Shown: positions 34,941-45,310, numbered from the stretch's first letter. The stretch: 64,000 nt of DNA from Bagarius yarrelli (GCA_005784505.1 VCAZ01000003.1:4758510-4822509); one strand, 5' to 3'. Notes: a model not told the origin generated them from the letters alone. Numbers and translations are program-made.

Positions 34941-35990
34941 AATACTACGCAGTGTTTGCTAGAAAAAAAAGAGTGTTGTCTAGGTTTTATACAAAGAGGT
35001 CAAGGTATTTTGTAGCTTTACATAAAGTAATATAAATGAAAATCCATTATCATGTAGTGTGTAATTAAACATTCCTTTACTTTATTATATTATTTTCTCA
35101 CTAATCTAATTGGGTACTTTAGTATTAGGCAATTAGGCTACTGGATTTATAGAATGTTGTGTTATAATTAAGTTAAAAACTATTTTTATTTTTTTTAAAA
35201 ACATACTGCAAATATGTGTCTCTATATGTCAAATAAAAAGTGTCACCAAGTGCCAAGAATTATCTATCACAAATTCGTTCATCAATCTGAACGAAGGGTG
35301 TGTCGTTCTCTTGATTGCTTAATTCATTGTAACTCTTTAAAGTATAATAAAGAATATTGTAATTTATGGTGTTCAAGCAAATGGGAGACATTTGGCTAAA
35401 GGACAGTAATAAACCATTTACTACTTTAAACTGAACTGCTTCAGCAGTAACAAGGCTTATTTAACCGATCGATTACCAGGGTGTGTGTAAGGCAGTGTCA
35501 CTATTGATATCTACATTGTGTTCACTGCTTTGTATACTTTTATCTGTATTCCTGCTTGGATCTAATTAAAAATTGGATGTAGCTGGTTTATTATATTAAT
35601 ATAGGATGAAAGGGGTTAATAGAATGAGATGCATGGGACTTTTTTATGTTAATAAAAGAATATAAAATATACATCTCTGAATTAGCAGTGTAAATGCATT
35701 ACTGTTAATGCGTCATTTACATTTACATTACTGCATACCAGCTTACTTTGTCCTGCAAACTTTAATATCTAACCTCTTTATATTTGGACACATGCCTGCT
35801 TCCAAGTAAAAATGTTTCTCTTGTTTGTTGAGTTTCAGGGTATCCCAGACTCTAGGCTCTACCACATGTCTTTCCTTACATGCTTACATATCATGCACTG
35901 TATGTATGTCGTCGTTATAACCAATCTATCACGCTTACATAAAGTAGTTTATCCAGTGCAACGCTCAGACTAAATGGGGTGTGTGTAGTC
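34941..35990. other. Intron 5 segment, unique sequence
   Basis: AT-rich, no recognised feature. Confidence 0.5.
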
Positions 35991-36049
35991 TCTTAAGACG
36001 ATGCATGTGATGCACACATGTTAGACGGCGAAGGAGATGGGACATACAT

Positions 36050-36420
36050 GCGTACTTCCTTGTTAATGGAGAGAAAAAGAGAATTAATCATGTCCCACAG
36101 CTGGTGGAAGAGAAAAGACTTTGGGCCAGAGGGGTGGAGAGAGGGATCAGACAGCCAGTAGCAATTAGAGCTGATCAAGTGGAGAGTATCCTCTGAGGGG
36201 AGGGGAGCAGTGGAAGAAAGAACAGAGAAAGATGGTAGGAGAGCGGGAGGGAAAGAGCGGATTGGCAAAAGGGAGGGAGAAAAGAATTTTGTGTAAAGAC
36301 CTGCTGGTAGAAGGGAGAGAAGTGTCAGATGAGTTTTAAGCTGTCTGGTTGACTTTGACTGTCTTGTGAAGATACTGACGGGGAGGAGTGTGAACAGAAG
36401 AGGGGAGGGCAGCAAGACAC
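36050..36420 (+). repeat. Purine-rich tract upstream of the ERG1b exon
   Basis: Strongly A/G-biased on the + strand, with many GGGA/GAGA words ('gaggggaggggagcagtgga', 'gagcgggagggaaagagcgg'). This bias creates a 140-codon low-complexity open frame on the minus strand (35993-36415) that I do not accept as a gene. It lies 240-610 bp before the ERG1b start. Confidence 0.7.
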
Positions 36421-36661
36421 AGAGTGTGGAGACGCCTCAGGGTTTTTCACACAGTCAAGGAGGCAGAGAGGGGAAAGCCGGCGCACTGTGGCTTTTACTG
36501 TAATAGCAGCAGCGTCAAGGGAAACAATCGGGCTGCTGGGCTACAAATTTGGGCCCAAGTTTTGACACAGTTCAAAGGTCATTGGCGTGCTGGCTTTCAG
36601 GGGTGACGGGCGGGGACCAGGTGAACAGTGGGATGCCCACTGTTCAGGTGGCAGTGATCAG
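36421..36661 (+). promoter_or_regulatory. kcnh2: Putative ERG1b proximal promoter / 5' UTR
   Basis: Sequence preceding the ERG1b start is GC-richer than the surrounding intron and contains several CpGs. A GC box GGGCGGGG lies at 36608-36615, 47 bp before the ATG. No TATA box is evident in the last 150 bp. The transcription start cannot be placed. If it lies upstream of 36620, the leader contains the hairpin and uORF listed separately. Promoter status is inferred from the position of the ERG1b exon. Confidence 0.45.
36622..36646 (+). promoter_or_regulatory. Perfect 11-bp hairpin with ATG loop
   Basis: TGAACAGTGGG (36622-36632), loop ATG (36633-36635), then the exact reverse complement CCCACTGTTCA (36636-36646). 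It ends 15 bp before the ERG1b ATG. The loop ATG starts the uORF at 36633. Confidence 0.9.
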
Positions 36662-36665
36662 ATGA
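36633..36665 (+). promoter_or_regulatory. uORF (10 codons) whose stop overlaps the ERG1b start
   Basis: ATG at 36633 reads MPTVQVAVIR and stops with TGA at 36663-36665. That TGA shares bases with the first ERG1b ATG (36662-36664) and touches the second (36665). The uATG has G at -3. The first ERG1b ATG has C at -3; the second has A at -3. This is a classic overlapping stop/start geometry for termination-reinitiation, provided transcription begins upstream. Confidence 0.6.
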
Positions 36666-36778
36666 TGAGCGAAATGTCACTCAGTGGTCGAGACAGCATC
36701 GGCCAGGAGGGGGCGCAAAGCAGCAGGAACGGTCGCGTTAAAAGAGCAGTGCGCATATCCAGCATCGTTGCTCAGGAG
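36662..36778 (+). CDS. kcnh2: kcnh2 alternative first exon 1b (ERG1b isoform)
   Basis: Coding part of the first exon of the short ERG1b isoform, which lacks the PAS domain. In mammals ERG1b co-assembles with ERG1a and speeds IKr deactivation in heart and other tissues. The frame has 39 codons, starting MMSEMSLSGRDSIGQEG and ending GRVKRAVRISSIVAQE. The last 16 residues match the human ERG1b end GRVRRAVRISSLVAQE with two conservative changes. The donor CAGGAG|GTGAGT (GT at 36779) is strong and in phase 0, the same phase as exon 5, so both splice to exon 6. Human ERG1b starts inside the equivalent intron. Start choice: three in-frame Met codons (1, 2 and 5); Met2 has the best context. The 5' UTR boundary is unknown. 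The arginine pairs that form RXR signals in human ERG1b are not kept here. Confidence 0.93.
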
Positions 36779-37724
36779 GTGAGTCGAAGTTTATATGATT
36801 AAAGTACACAGGCTGTGTTGATGTTTTTAGTTAACATGGTGGTGCTAATGTGATAGGGCTAATTAACACTTGTGCTATGGATGTATTTATTACAGAAGAA
36901 ACTGTAATTAAGTAAAAGAAACTAATACTTGTAGTTTTACATTGTTGCTTTATAGAAGTGTTATAGTGTTTTTTTTTTTCAAGTGTATCAAGCGTATTTC
37001 ACAAGCCGAAAGGTTTTTTTAGTGCTCCAGGAACCAGAAACTTGATTTTTCTTCTTTGGAGAGTTTGCCATTCTATCAGCTCAGCTCCAAAACCGATTAC
37101 TTGTCCAGTTTCTTGGGTTCAATTGCATTACATTGTGTGATGGCTCTCAAAATTGTAAGCATTAATCACAACCTTCATCTCTACCAAGAAAAAAAAAATA
37201 GAGGCCTTAAGGGACAGCAGGACATAACTACAAGGCAATATTGCTAAAGCAGCCACTGTGCATATTCTATGTGTCGGTATGTGAAAGATTTGAATGGCAT
37301 TTCACAGATCATTACAGATTTAATTTAAGAATTGCAATATATGCGGAATATCTAGCGCAATATATACTATCCTATGCATATCTGTAGTTATTAATCCAAT
37401 CTTTGCCCGGTTGCACCCAGTGTCACATTTATAATGTTTATGGTGTCTGCAGTGGTTAAGGGAACATCCTGCCTATATTAGTCAAATCTTGTCATATTCT
37501 CAGACAAGAGTGTGTGCTGATGAAAAACTAATGTGTAAAGAGCAGTGGTATCAGCGCTGATCGAATGGGCTGCAGAGGTTTACTGAGATTATGGTTCAGG
37601 TAGTAAACCATAGGTAGTCCAGGTAGTTGCCAGCATAAACTACCTTGGCTAAGACACAATTAATTCATTAAAATAGATATTTAGGGTTTTGTTTTTAATA
37701 GGTATTCTGGGTATTATGTAGAGA
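36779..37724. other. Intron 5 segment after exon 1b
   Basis: AT-rich sequence with a short chance frame near 37.1 kb. Nothing recognisable. Confidence 0.5.
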
Positions 37725-37885
37725 AAGTGGTAGTGCAGTGGTTAAGGTGTTGGGATGCTAACTGGAAGATCAGGGTTTGGTTTCCAGCATCACCAAGTAT
37801 GTCGCTGCTTGGCCCCTAAGAAAGGCCCTTAACCATCAATTGCTTAGCTGTATAAGAGATAAGTCGCTCTGGATAAGAGTGTAAA
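37725..37885 (+). mobile_element. tRNA-derived SINE, 3'-truncated
   Basis: 'aagtggtagtgcagtggtta' through 'taagtcgctctggataagag'. The usual 'tctgccaaatgctg' end is missing. Confidence 0.83.
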
Positions 37886-38649
37886 ATTAAAATTATTTTG
37901 GGTTTGTTCTCGGAAATGTGATATCTCTGTGATGCCAACCTTGAAAGCACTTCTCTCAGCGGTGTCATGCAGAGACACCTTTTCAAAAAGAGACATCATT
38001 TATTTAAACGAACACAGTGACAGTAATGTGTATTCATTTCTAAGGGGGGTCATGCTGATTGAACATGAATCAATGCTGTGATTGCTTTTAAATCTCATCA
38101 AAAATTTACATTTTGAGTAAATGTTTGTATCTCTAATTGAACAACTACAATTTATAACTTGTGTAATTCTGGATCAGTTATTATGGTATAATTTTTAAAG
38201 CAACAGTGTAAACACAGCTTGTATACAACAATGGATTTGATTGGTTCCTTAAATGTTGATTGATTTCTCTTAGCAGCAGACTGAACATTTTGATATTTTT
38301 TTGTAAGTATAACTTCAACATAGGCTTGTTTATTGAATATTTCACATAAATTAAATAGATAATAGGCAAATATGGTGACATCTTTTGTCAGGAAATGTTT
38401 TAGGAAGGTGTATCTAGTGTACCTCATAACATTGGAAGGCTTTCCCAGAATTCCACAACATGATAAAAGTATGACATTCTTAAAATGTTCTCTTTAGTAA
38501 GTTGTGATGCTGGAGTATTAAGATAAATCCGAGCAATAATAATTTACCACATAATGGTACGAATGGCCTTGCACTGGGCCACATTTTTATCATTATTCTT
38601 AACAGGTATGAATAAAATGTCAAGCTCAAACAAACAAGGCTCTTGGTTG

Positions 38650-38740
38650 TTGATCTGAAGATCATGATTTAAGCCCCAGCACCATGCCATTACTGGGCCC
38701 CTGAGCCAGGCCCATAATCCTCTCTGCTTTAGAGGTGCTA
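38650..38740 (+). mobile_element. SINE fragment (probable)
   Basis: 'tgatctgaagatcatgattt', 'ccccagcaccatgccattac' and 'gggcccctgagccaggccca' match the middle of the abundant SINE family; both ends are lost. Confidence 0.55.
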
Positions 38741-39049
38741 TATCATGGCTAAACATGTGCAATAAACCCAGCTTTCTGTGCTGGAGGATATCTGAATAAA
38801 GACTCTCCTGGTACTCTAATGTATATGTGACCAAATGTTCAAGGTTTTCCTTGTTTAACCTTTTTCCAGCTGTGTTTCTGCAGGACGAATGCATACAGTT
38901 TACTTTTAAACTGTTGAATGCTTCCTCAGTGTTTTAAAATGTTTGTCATTCTTGACATGACCTATTCAGCTACCTTATTGCATCTACATGTCTGCATAAT
39001 ATCTCTTAGTGTCTCTCCCTCTTTTCAGACTCTCATCCTGGTGTACATT

Positions 39050-39210
39050 TAGTTCTTATTAAAAGCCCTCATCTGTTCCGGTCCGCAGTCAGCCACGGCT
39101 AAACAATGACCATAACAGGGAATATTCAGAGCCTGGCTGAATTATCATCTCCGAGACAAATTACTTTTTTTATGGCTGCCCCTTTTTCCTCAAGGAAAAG
39201 TTATGTCCAC
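39050..39210 (+). promoter_or_regulatory. Candidate conserved non-coding element
   Basis: Unique, balanced-composition block with dense factor-like words: 'gggaatattcagagc' (TEAD-like GGAATATT), 'ctggctgaattatcatctcc' and 'cgagacaaattac'. No repeat or coding signature. The regulatory role is a guess from texture and position in an intron with alternative promoters. Confidence 0.2.
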
Positions 39211-39289
39211 ACGGCTAGCAAGGTGGTCGGTCTTGTTACTCAAGTCACCAAAGGCAGAACAGTGAGATGATGAGAGAGAGACAGAACAT

Positions 39290-39315
39290 GTGTGTGTGTG
39301 TGTGTGAGAGAGAGA
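39290..39315 (+). repeat. (GT)n(GA)n microsatellite
   Basis: About eight GT units followed by GA units. Confidence 0.85.
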
Positions 39316-39698
39316 GCTTACAAAAAAGCAAGGAGGCCAGATCCATCATTTTTATAAACACTGCCCTTGTGCCCTTGAAAACAGCAACCAGTAACTGTGG
39401 GCAAGTAAATCAAGACAGTGTCCCCTCCTATAGTTTAAACAGTGTCCCCTCCCAACAGAAAAAGCTGCCTCTGTTCACCATGGCCATGCCACTGTTGGAT
39501 AAAGTGGCTTAAAAAGAACCTTAGTGAATCAGGACCATTTTTGCCGTAGATGGGACAGAATTTCAATCAAATGTGACTAAAGTTGGTAGGGTTCAAAATA
39601 ATAGAAGACAGCTTATAAAGCCTTACTTGCTGCTAAAAACCATATTTACTGCAACCACAGTGGGACAATTTAATTGTAATTATCTCCAACTTATTGTG

Positions 39699-39846
39699 TT
39701 TAGCTCCAAACCTAATCAAACAGACCTGAACTAACTAATCAAGGTCTTGGTAGATATACTTAAAAGTTACTGGCAGGTGTGTTAAGGTAATTTGGAGTTA
39801 AACTCTGCAGGACACCGTCCCTTCAGGACAGTGTCTGGTGACCCCT
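39699..39846 (-). mobile_element. Fold-back MITE, Angel-like
   Basis: Ends 'tttagctccaaacctaatca' and 'ttggagttaaactctgcagg' are inverted repeats. The right flank continues 'acaccgtcccttcaggacag'. Related to 9043-9187. Confidence 0.65.
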
Positions 39847-41500
39847 GTTTTAAAACCATAGTAGAGTTAGTGACTATTATTAGACAGGTAAACTACATCT
39901 GCATTTTGTCAGCTTAGTCAACAGATTCACGTGTATAAAAATATTTTCAAATCACGAAAGTCGACCATATTGGCGGCACTGAAATTAAACAAATGTCACT
40001 GGTAGATCTCTCTGGTATTTCCAGTATCCACTTATCAGTGTAACGTAGGTGAAAACTTTCACTTGCACTTATGTTCAGTGGTGTTGCTTTAAGTGTCAGT
40101 GTGATGTCAAAATGAAACAGAAGGATTGTGCAGTATGTCTCAGTGCGTCTATCTATTGCGTCTGTACATGTTATATTTGTAATACTGATATAGGACTGAC
40201 GCACTACACATAGAAATATAATATAAGTATAATGATTTTGACTCTTGTGCTTGATGAGATTTTCCTCCTCTGTCTCCTTTCCTCGCTGTTTTTTTCTCTT
40301 TTTTTTTGGCTCGCCTCAAAGCTCTTCAATGTACTTGGCATTTGTTTGCACAATCCTTCTTTTACTCCTTTATCCTAAATGTGATTTTCTAATGAACAAA
40401 AAGCTACTGAAATAAGTAGAACACTTAAGGGAGATTTAACGTCACACAAATGAACAATGAACATCACCTTTCTCAGAAGAGCAACAGTGTAAAATTGCAC
40501 TACTATAGTTAGGATAGGGGTATGATGCAATCTTACAAGCAAAGTGAGGTCAAATTATACAAAACTAAAAAAAAGACTATATATAGATAATATATATATA
40601 TATAGTTCAAAAAATGTGTGTGTTTTTGTCTTTTTTTGCGTCTCCGATACAGTCTATGATAAGTTCATAATAAATTAAATTATAGAGATGAAGATACAGT
40701 TATTTTAGCAACACAAACTTTATCTGATAACAGTACCACCCATAATTTTCTCCCCTGCCCCAGGACACCCAACCCTGATAGGATGCAATATCCCCGTCTC
40801 ATCAGTTGTAAAGATTGGAATAAAAAAATAGTCGCTGCTCTGTTGGGTGGTTTGTTTATTTCTCCCCAGCTGGCTCACCACAAAATGATGTATATTCTAC
40901 AGAACAGTCTATTTGCAATGCATATACTATTGGGGTGTTTGAAAAAAATATAGTGGCAGAGACAAAAATTAACTAGTGCCAGAAAGTTTTCGAATCTTGG
41001 ACTAGATGTATTAAAGCCAGCTTTTTTTATCGTTGTGTGTATTTGAAATATAACCACTAGGAGCCACATAGCTAAGAAAAACAGGCTTTTTAGAATGACA
41101 TATTGTATAATCCTTACATTTCCCACAATACACTGCAATCACCCTGCTACGAATAAACCCATTTCAGCTTTTGCACAGCATTGATTATTTTGGTATCCAT
41201 TTCTTCGGTCTTTGCTCAGGGGAGCAAGCTCTGGATAGGTTTTTCTTTTAGTCACCATCTGTGAATGCAAACTATGAATTTGCCTCATTTTGTAGTGGCT
41301 ATGAAAGGAAATACTGTGATATCAGTGGAGGCTTGACAACAACAGAAGGGCTGTTTAGAGACCAAGAAATATATCAGCTGTTTAACAAGCCTTATATGTT
41401 ATTGAGTGACTGGTGTTTATATGTTGCTATTTAACAATTGAAAAACAATCAGGTGATATTGAGATGTTGTGCAATTCAAATAAAATGTCTTTACTGCCAG
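39847..41500. other. Intron 5 segment, mainly unique sequence
   Basis: AT-rich, with a short TA repeat near 40590. No recognised exon or element. Confidence 0.5.
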
Positions 41501-41632
41501 TTTTACAACTGAGTATTCAGGGGTTAAGGGCCTTGCTCAGGGGCCCATAGTGGTGGCTTAGTGGGGCTGAAAATCGAACCCTAGTCTTTCTGGTATCAGT
41601 CCAACACCTTAACTACTAAGCCCCCTTTCCCC
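41501..41632 (-). mobile_element. tRNA-derived SINE, truncated
   Basis: Reversed head-to-middle part only: 'ttaagggccttgctcagggg', 'ctgaaaatcgaaccctagtc'. The 'gtcgctctggataag' body is absent. Confidence 0.8.
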
Positions 41633-41744
41633 CTGTGTCACTAAATTAATATAAACTAAATGAGTTCATTTCCAATTTGATGTCTTCTACAGGTCTCAAA
41701 AAAGTTGACACAGGGGTAACAAAAAGCAATACATTTTGAAAAGA

Positions 41745-42037
41745 TTCATTTATTCATCTTCTATATCCGCTTATTTCCTAACTTAGGGTTACAGGGATTC
41801 ACTGGGTACACTCTGGACAGGTTGCCAGTCCATCACAGGGCCACACACACAATTTAGATTCACTAATTAACCTTACATAACATATAACATAACATATGGA
41901 GGAAACCAGGTACTCCCAGAATAAACCCACACAAGCACAACATGGAAACTCCACGCAGAAAGGCCCCTGCCCAGAAATCAAACCCGGACCTTCTTGCTGT
42001 GAGGCAATTATGCAAACCACTAAGCCACCATGCTGTC
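41745..42037 (-). mobile_element. HE1/DANA-like tRNA-derived SINE
   Basis: Reversed: tail 'ttcatttattcatcttctat', 'ggttgccagtccatcacagg', head 'taagccaccatgctgtcc'. Contains a small 'cataacatataacataacat' slippage patch. Confidence 0.83.
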
Positions 42038-42210
42038 CCTAAAAAGATTCAACTGGAAGAAAATTTAACAACTAATTAAATTAATTGATACCAGATCTGT
42101 AACATGATTATTTATAAAAGGGATGTCTTAGAGAGGCAGAGTCTGTGAGAAGTAAAGATGGGCAGAGGCTCTTTAATCTGTGAAAGAGTGCATAAAAAGA
42201 ATGTGTAATA

Positions 42211-42688
42211 CAGTGGTACCTTGACTTACGAGTGTCCCAACTAACTAGTGGTACCTTGACTAATGAGTGTCCCCAACTAACTAGTTTTTCGAGAGAGAGA
42301 TACAAGCCGTCTCTCTGCCATTTTTTTTACTTTGAGTTGCGAGCTGAAATTCGGGTTATAAGACAGCTTCAGATACCCCACCGCTAATTCACTAGCGAAT
42401 TGCGAAATGCTGTACATTATACTTCTGTGTGCGTAGGTTAATGCATTTTTTTCCCTCGGGGCTTGCAGTAATGGTGAGAGTGCATGCATGCAAGAGTGTA
42501 AGAAGAAAGTATATTTTTCCTATTTAAAAACATGTAACAAAAAAAAATGGCAGTGTTTTTTGGGGACCCAGAATGGAATAATGGCATTATAATTAATTTC
42601 AGTGAGGAAAACTGATTTGACATATGAGTAATTTGAGTCACGAGCTTCGTCCCAGAACGAATTAAACTCGTAAGTCAAGGCACCACTT
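42211..42688. mobile_element. pogo/Tigger-like MITE with intact termini
   Basis: The left terminus CAGTGGTACCTTGACTTACG and the right terminus (42666-42688) are 23-bp inverted repeats with two mismatches, flanked on both sides by TA. The 478-bp interior has no transposase. CAGTGGTACC ends with TA duplication are typical of pogo/Tigger-related elements. The left terminus is tandemly duplicated (second 'gtggtaccttgact' at about 42249). Confidence 0.8.
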
Positions 42689-42869
42689 TAAAAAACAACA
42701 TTCCTCAACATCAAATTGCAAAAGGCCAAATACAAGATCCAAATATACTCTAATATACATAGCCAAAATGTAAAGCATTGTAAATGACAGTGTATGATGA
42801 CCTTCATATATCTTTTTATTAAATACAAAAACCAAAATGTGTGGTTGTGTAATATGTGGAAGGCGAGGG

Positions 42870-43056
42870 GAAGTGGTAGCTAAGTGATAGCTGTAAGACT
42901 GCAGCTTAAAAGATCATTGGTTAAATTTTTAGCACCACCAAGCTGCCAATGCTGGGCACTTGATCAAGTCCCTTAACTCTAAACTGCTTAGTTGGATAAA
43001 TAAGATAAAGTCACTCTGGATGAGGGTGTCTGCCAAGTGCCATACATGTAAATGTA
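42870..43056 (+). mobile_element. tRNA-derived SINE, diverged
   Basis: 'gaagtggtagctaagtgata' through 'gatgagggtgtctgccaagt'. Confidence 0.78.
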
Positions 43057-43567
43057 GCGTAAAATATAATGAAACTAAAATTGATATTTTTTAATTGTTA
43101 TTTTATGGATATTTTTTATGCTGTTAAAAAATTATTTATACGTCAGCATAGACTTACGTTGATTTACACATGAGCAGAAATGCATTTTTAGCAGCACTGT
43201 TTAAATGTCATGTTTTTTATATAATTTATCTTTTTGTGCATTTCTCTGCTTTCTCTTCTATTGATAAGCTCTTATTTCCTCTTGCAGCCTTTCTGCATGC
43301 TCCTCTGAGCAAAATTGGAAAACTTATTATATCCAAAATGATCCATTTTGCGCTAAAGCTGATTTATTTGGAGCAGGATGTGTTGAAAAAGATGTATTGC
43401 ATTGTAAAAAATGGAACAATACATCATATAGTAGCCTGGATCATATGTCTTTTTAAACAGCTTGCTTGTTTATATAGCTTAGGATTGACATGCAGTGAGC
43501 CCATTTGTCCCTTTAATAAAAAACCTTGTAATCCTGTCAGAAAATATATGCTTAATTATACAAACCC

Positions 43568-44110
43568 TATTACAATAAAGTTGGGACGTTGTTTAAAACA
43601 TAAATAACAACAGAATACAATGACATACAAATCCTTGTCGCCTCAAATCTAGCTGAAAACTTAGATATACACTGTTTAAACTGAGAAATTTTAATGTGTC
43701 TTGCAAATATTTACTCTTTTTTTTATTTGATGCCTGCAACCCAGTCCAAAAGAGCTGGGACAGGGGCATTTTCACCACCGTGTTACATCACATATCATTT
43801 TAACAACCAAGCTTTGTAGGCTAAATTATTACCCATTCTTTCTTGATATATGACTTTAGTTGTTCAACAGTCTGGGGTGACCGCTGTCGTATTTTGCACT
43901 TTATAATGCACCACACATTTTTAATAGAAGACAGGTCTGGACCGCAGACAGGATGGTCTAATACTTGTACTCTTTCACTACAAAGCCATGCTGTTGTAAC
44001 GTGTGCAAAATGTAGCTTGCTGAAAAATGCAAGGACGTCCCTAAAAAAGACATCGCTTGGATGGCAGCATATATTGCTCCAATACCTGTATGTACCTTTT
44101 ATCATCATTC
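43568..44110 (-). mobile_element. Tc1/mariner element remnant
   Basis: One terminus is visible ('attacaataaagttgggacg', about 43570). The interior on the minus strand encodes a transposase C-terminal fragment. The opposite terminus is not evident, so the element is truncated. Confidence 0.75.
43821..44108 (-). pseudogene. Tc1/mariner transposase C-terminal fragment, inactive
   Basis: The minus-strand frame reads GPDLSSIKNVWCIIKCKIRQ, then TVEQLKSYIKKEW. It matches the end of the DDE catalytic domain of Tc1-like transposases, where the family has S-P-D-L-N-P-I-E-N-x-W. The catalytic Glu is replaced by Lys (SIKNVW) and everything upstream of the last ~95 residues is missing. In active members it would cut and paste the element; this copy cannot. 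Confidence 0.8.
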
Positions 44111-44219
44111 ATGCCTTCACAATGTGCGAGTCTTAGCTTCACTGGAATTGGGCTTTGTACAATAAAGCTGATGAGGGAGATTGACCTGGTATTGATTGGC
44201 AGTTATATTCTTCTTTAAG

Positions 44220-44600
44220 GGTACAAAAGAACCCAGGCTATGACAACACAATGCCTCTTCTTTTCTCTTGACTCACTAAGAAAGCCCAAAGGTCAGCTTA
44301 GAAACGGGTTACATCCCATAGCTCAGTTTATCACCTGGAAAGACAGCAATCAAATTGGCTTGCAAAGACCACTGATATCTATCCCATCCATCACAATGAC
44401 AAATTGCCATCAGAAGGGTGGCCTTAAACATCACCGTGAATCGTCCCCTTTTGTAATGAAAACCCAACAAGCTCTGCCGGCTCTTTGCCATGAATCAGTG
44501 TGTTTGTGTCATCTGTAGCCGGTTACAGTGTTAGGAAGGACAGCGGTACGTCGTCTCATGCTGTGAGTCAGTGATCTGTCATGACATGTAACAGCTACAG
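44220..44600 (+). promoter_or_regulatory. Candidate conserved non-coding element
   Basis: Unique block, GC-richer than its flanks, open in a frame on each strand. It has words like 'cagtttatcacctggaaag' (GATA site next to an E-box), 'caatgacaaattgcc' and 'tgtaatgaaaaccc'. No protein or repeat recognised. Regulatory status is only a suggestion. Confidence 0.2.
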
Positions 44601-45034
44601 TAACAAATGAACTGAACAAATAAAATATAGAGCCCAAAAAAAAGAAAAAAAAAGTTTTCTCATTACAGTGTCTAAATCTCTTGGCTAGTTTTTGTCTTTT
44701 GTGTTTTTTTATGATGCATTTTTATAAAATATCAGGTAGAAATCTGGCATATTCTTGTTAATGATTGTTGTTGGTGACTGTTATTGGGGGAAAGAACAGT
44801 GTGGTTAGAAACATATGTTCCTCAGGGATATAGTAGATAAAATCCAAGTTTCACTGGGCCAAATGTGAGAGAGTCACTCTGGATTGCATGCTGGTCCATT
44901 ACATGGCAATATGAAAACACGCACACACACCTTCAGACACTCATTGAGAATTAAAAATTTTAACCTGCATACCTGAATGAACCTTGGACAGTGATAAAAG
45001 AGGGGAAAAACTCTAAGCAGAAATGTATTGTATA

Positions 45035-45310
45035 CATTTACATCATTTAGCAGACACCCTTATCAAGAACCAAGATTGCTAGATCACAAAACAAAGTCAA
45101 CATAAAGAGCCTTTTTAGATGACAAATGAGAAAGAGGTATTTAAGAAAAAGACAGGACTTCAATCGTCTCGTGAAAACAGGCATTGATTCGGCTGTTCTG
45201 ACATTGAGGGGAAGTTAATTCCACAACCTTGGTATCAGAAATGAGTGAAGTCTTCAGGCAGAACTACATTGTGTCTTAGAAGATGGCGTGATCAGTCAAG
45301 CGGTGCTTGT
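45035..45310 (+). repeat. Interspersed repeat, unclassified
   Basis: Starts with a SINE-like 'atttagcagacacccttatc' and runs through 'gacaggacttcaatcgtctc', 'ccacaaccttggtatcagaa' and 'gaagatggcgtgatcag'. The text resembles a dispersed fish element; the 58.9-kb repeat has a similar 'ttgttccataaccaaggccc' segment. Confidence 0.5.

Noticed and set aside
35993..36415. 140-codon minus-strand open frame upstream of exon 1b
   Set aside because: It is a by-product of the purine-rich + strand (Ser/Leu/Pro-rich low complexity). It has no domain, and real ERG1b sequence lies just beside it on the other strand.
43170..43607. 145-codon + strand frame with hydrophobic stretches
   Set aside because: AT-rich composition, no recognisable family and no splice context. 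Its end overlaps the terminus of a Tc1 remnant, so it is probably a chance frame.
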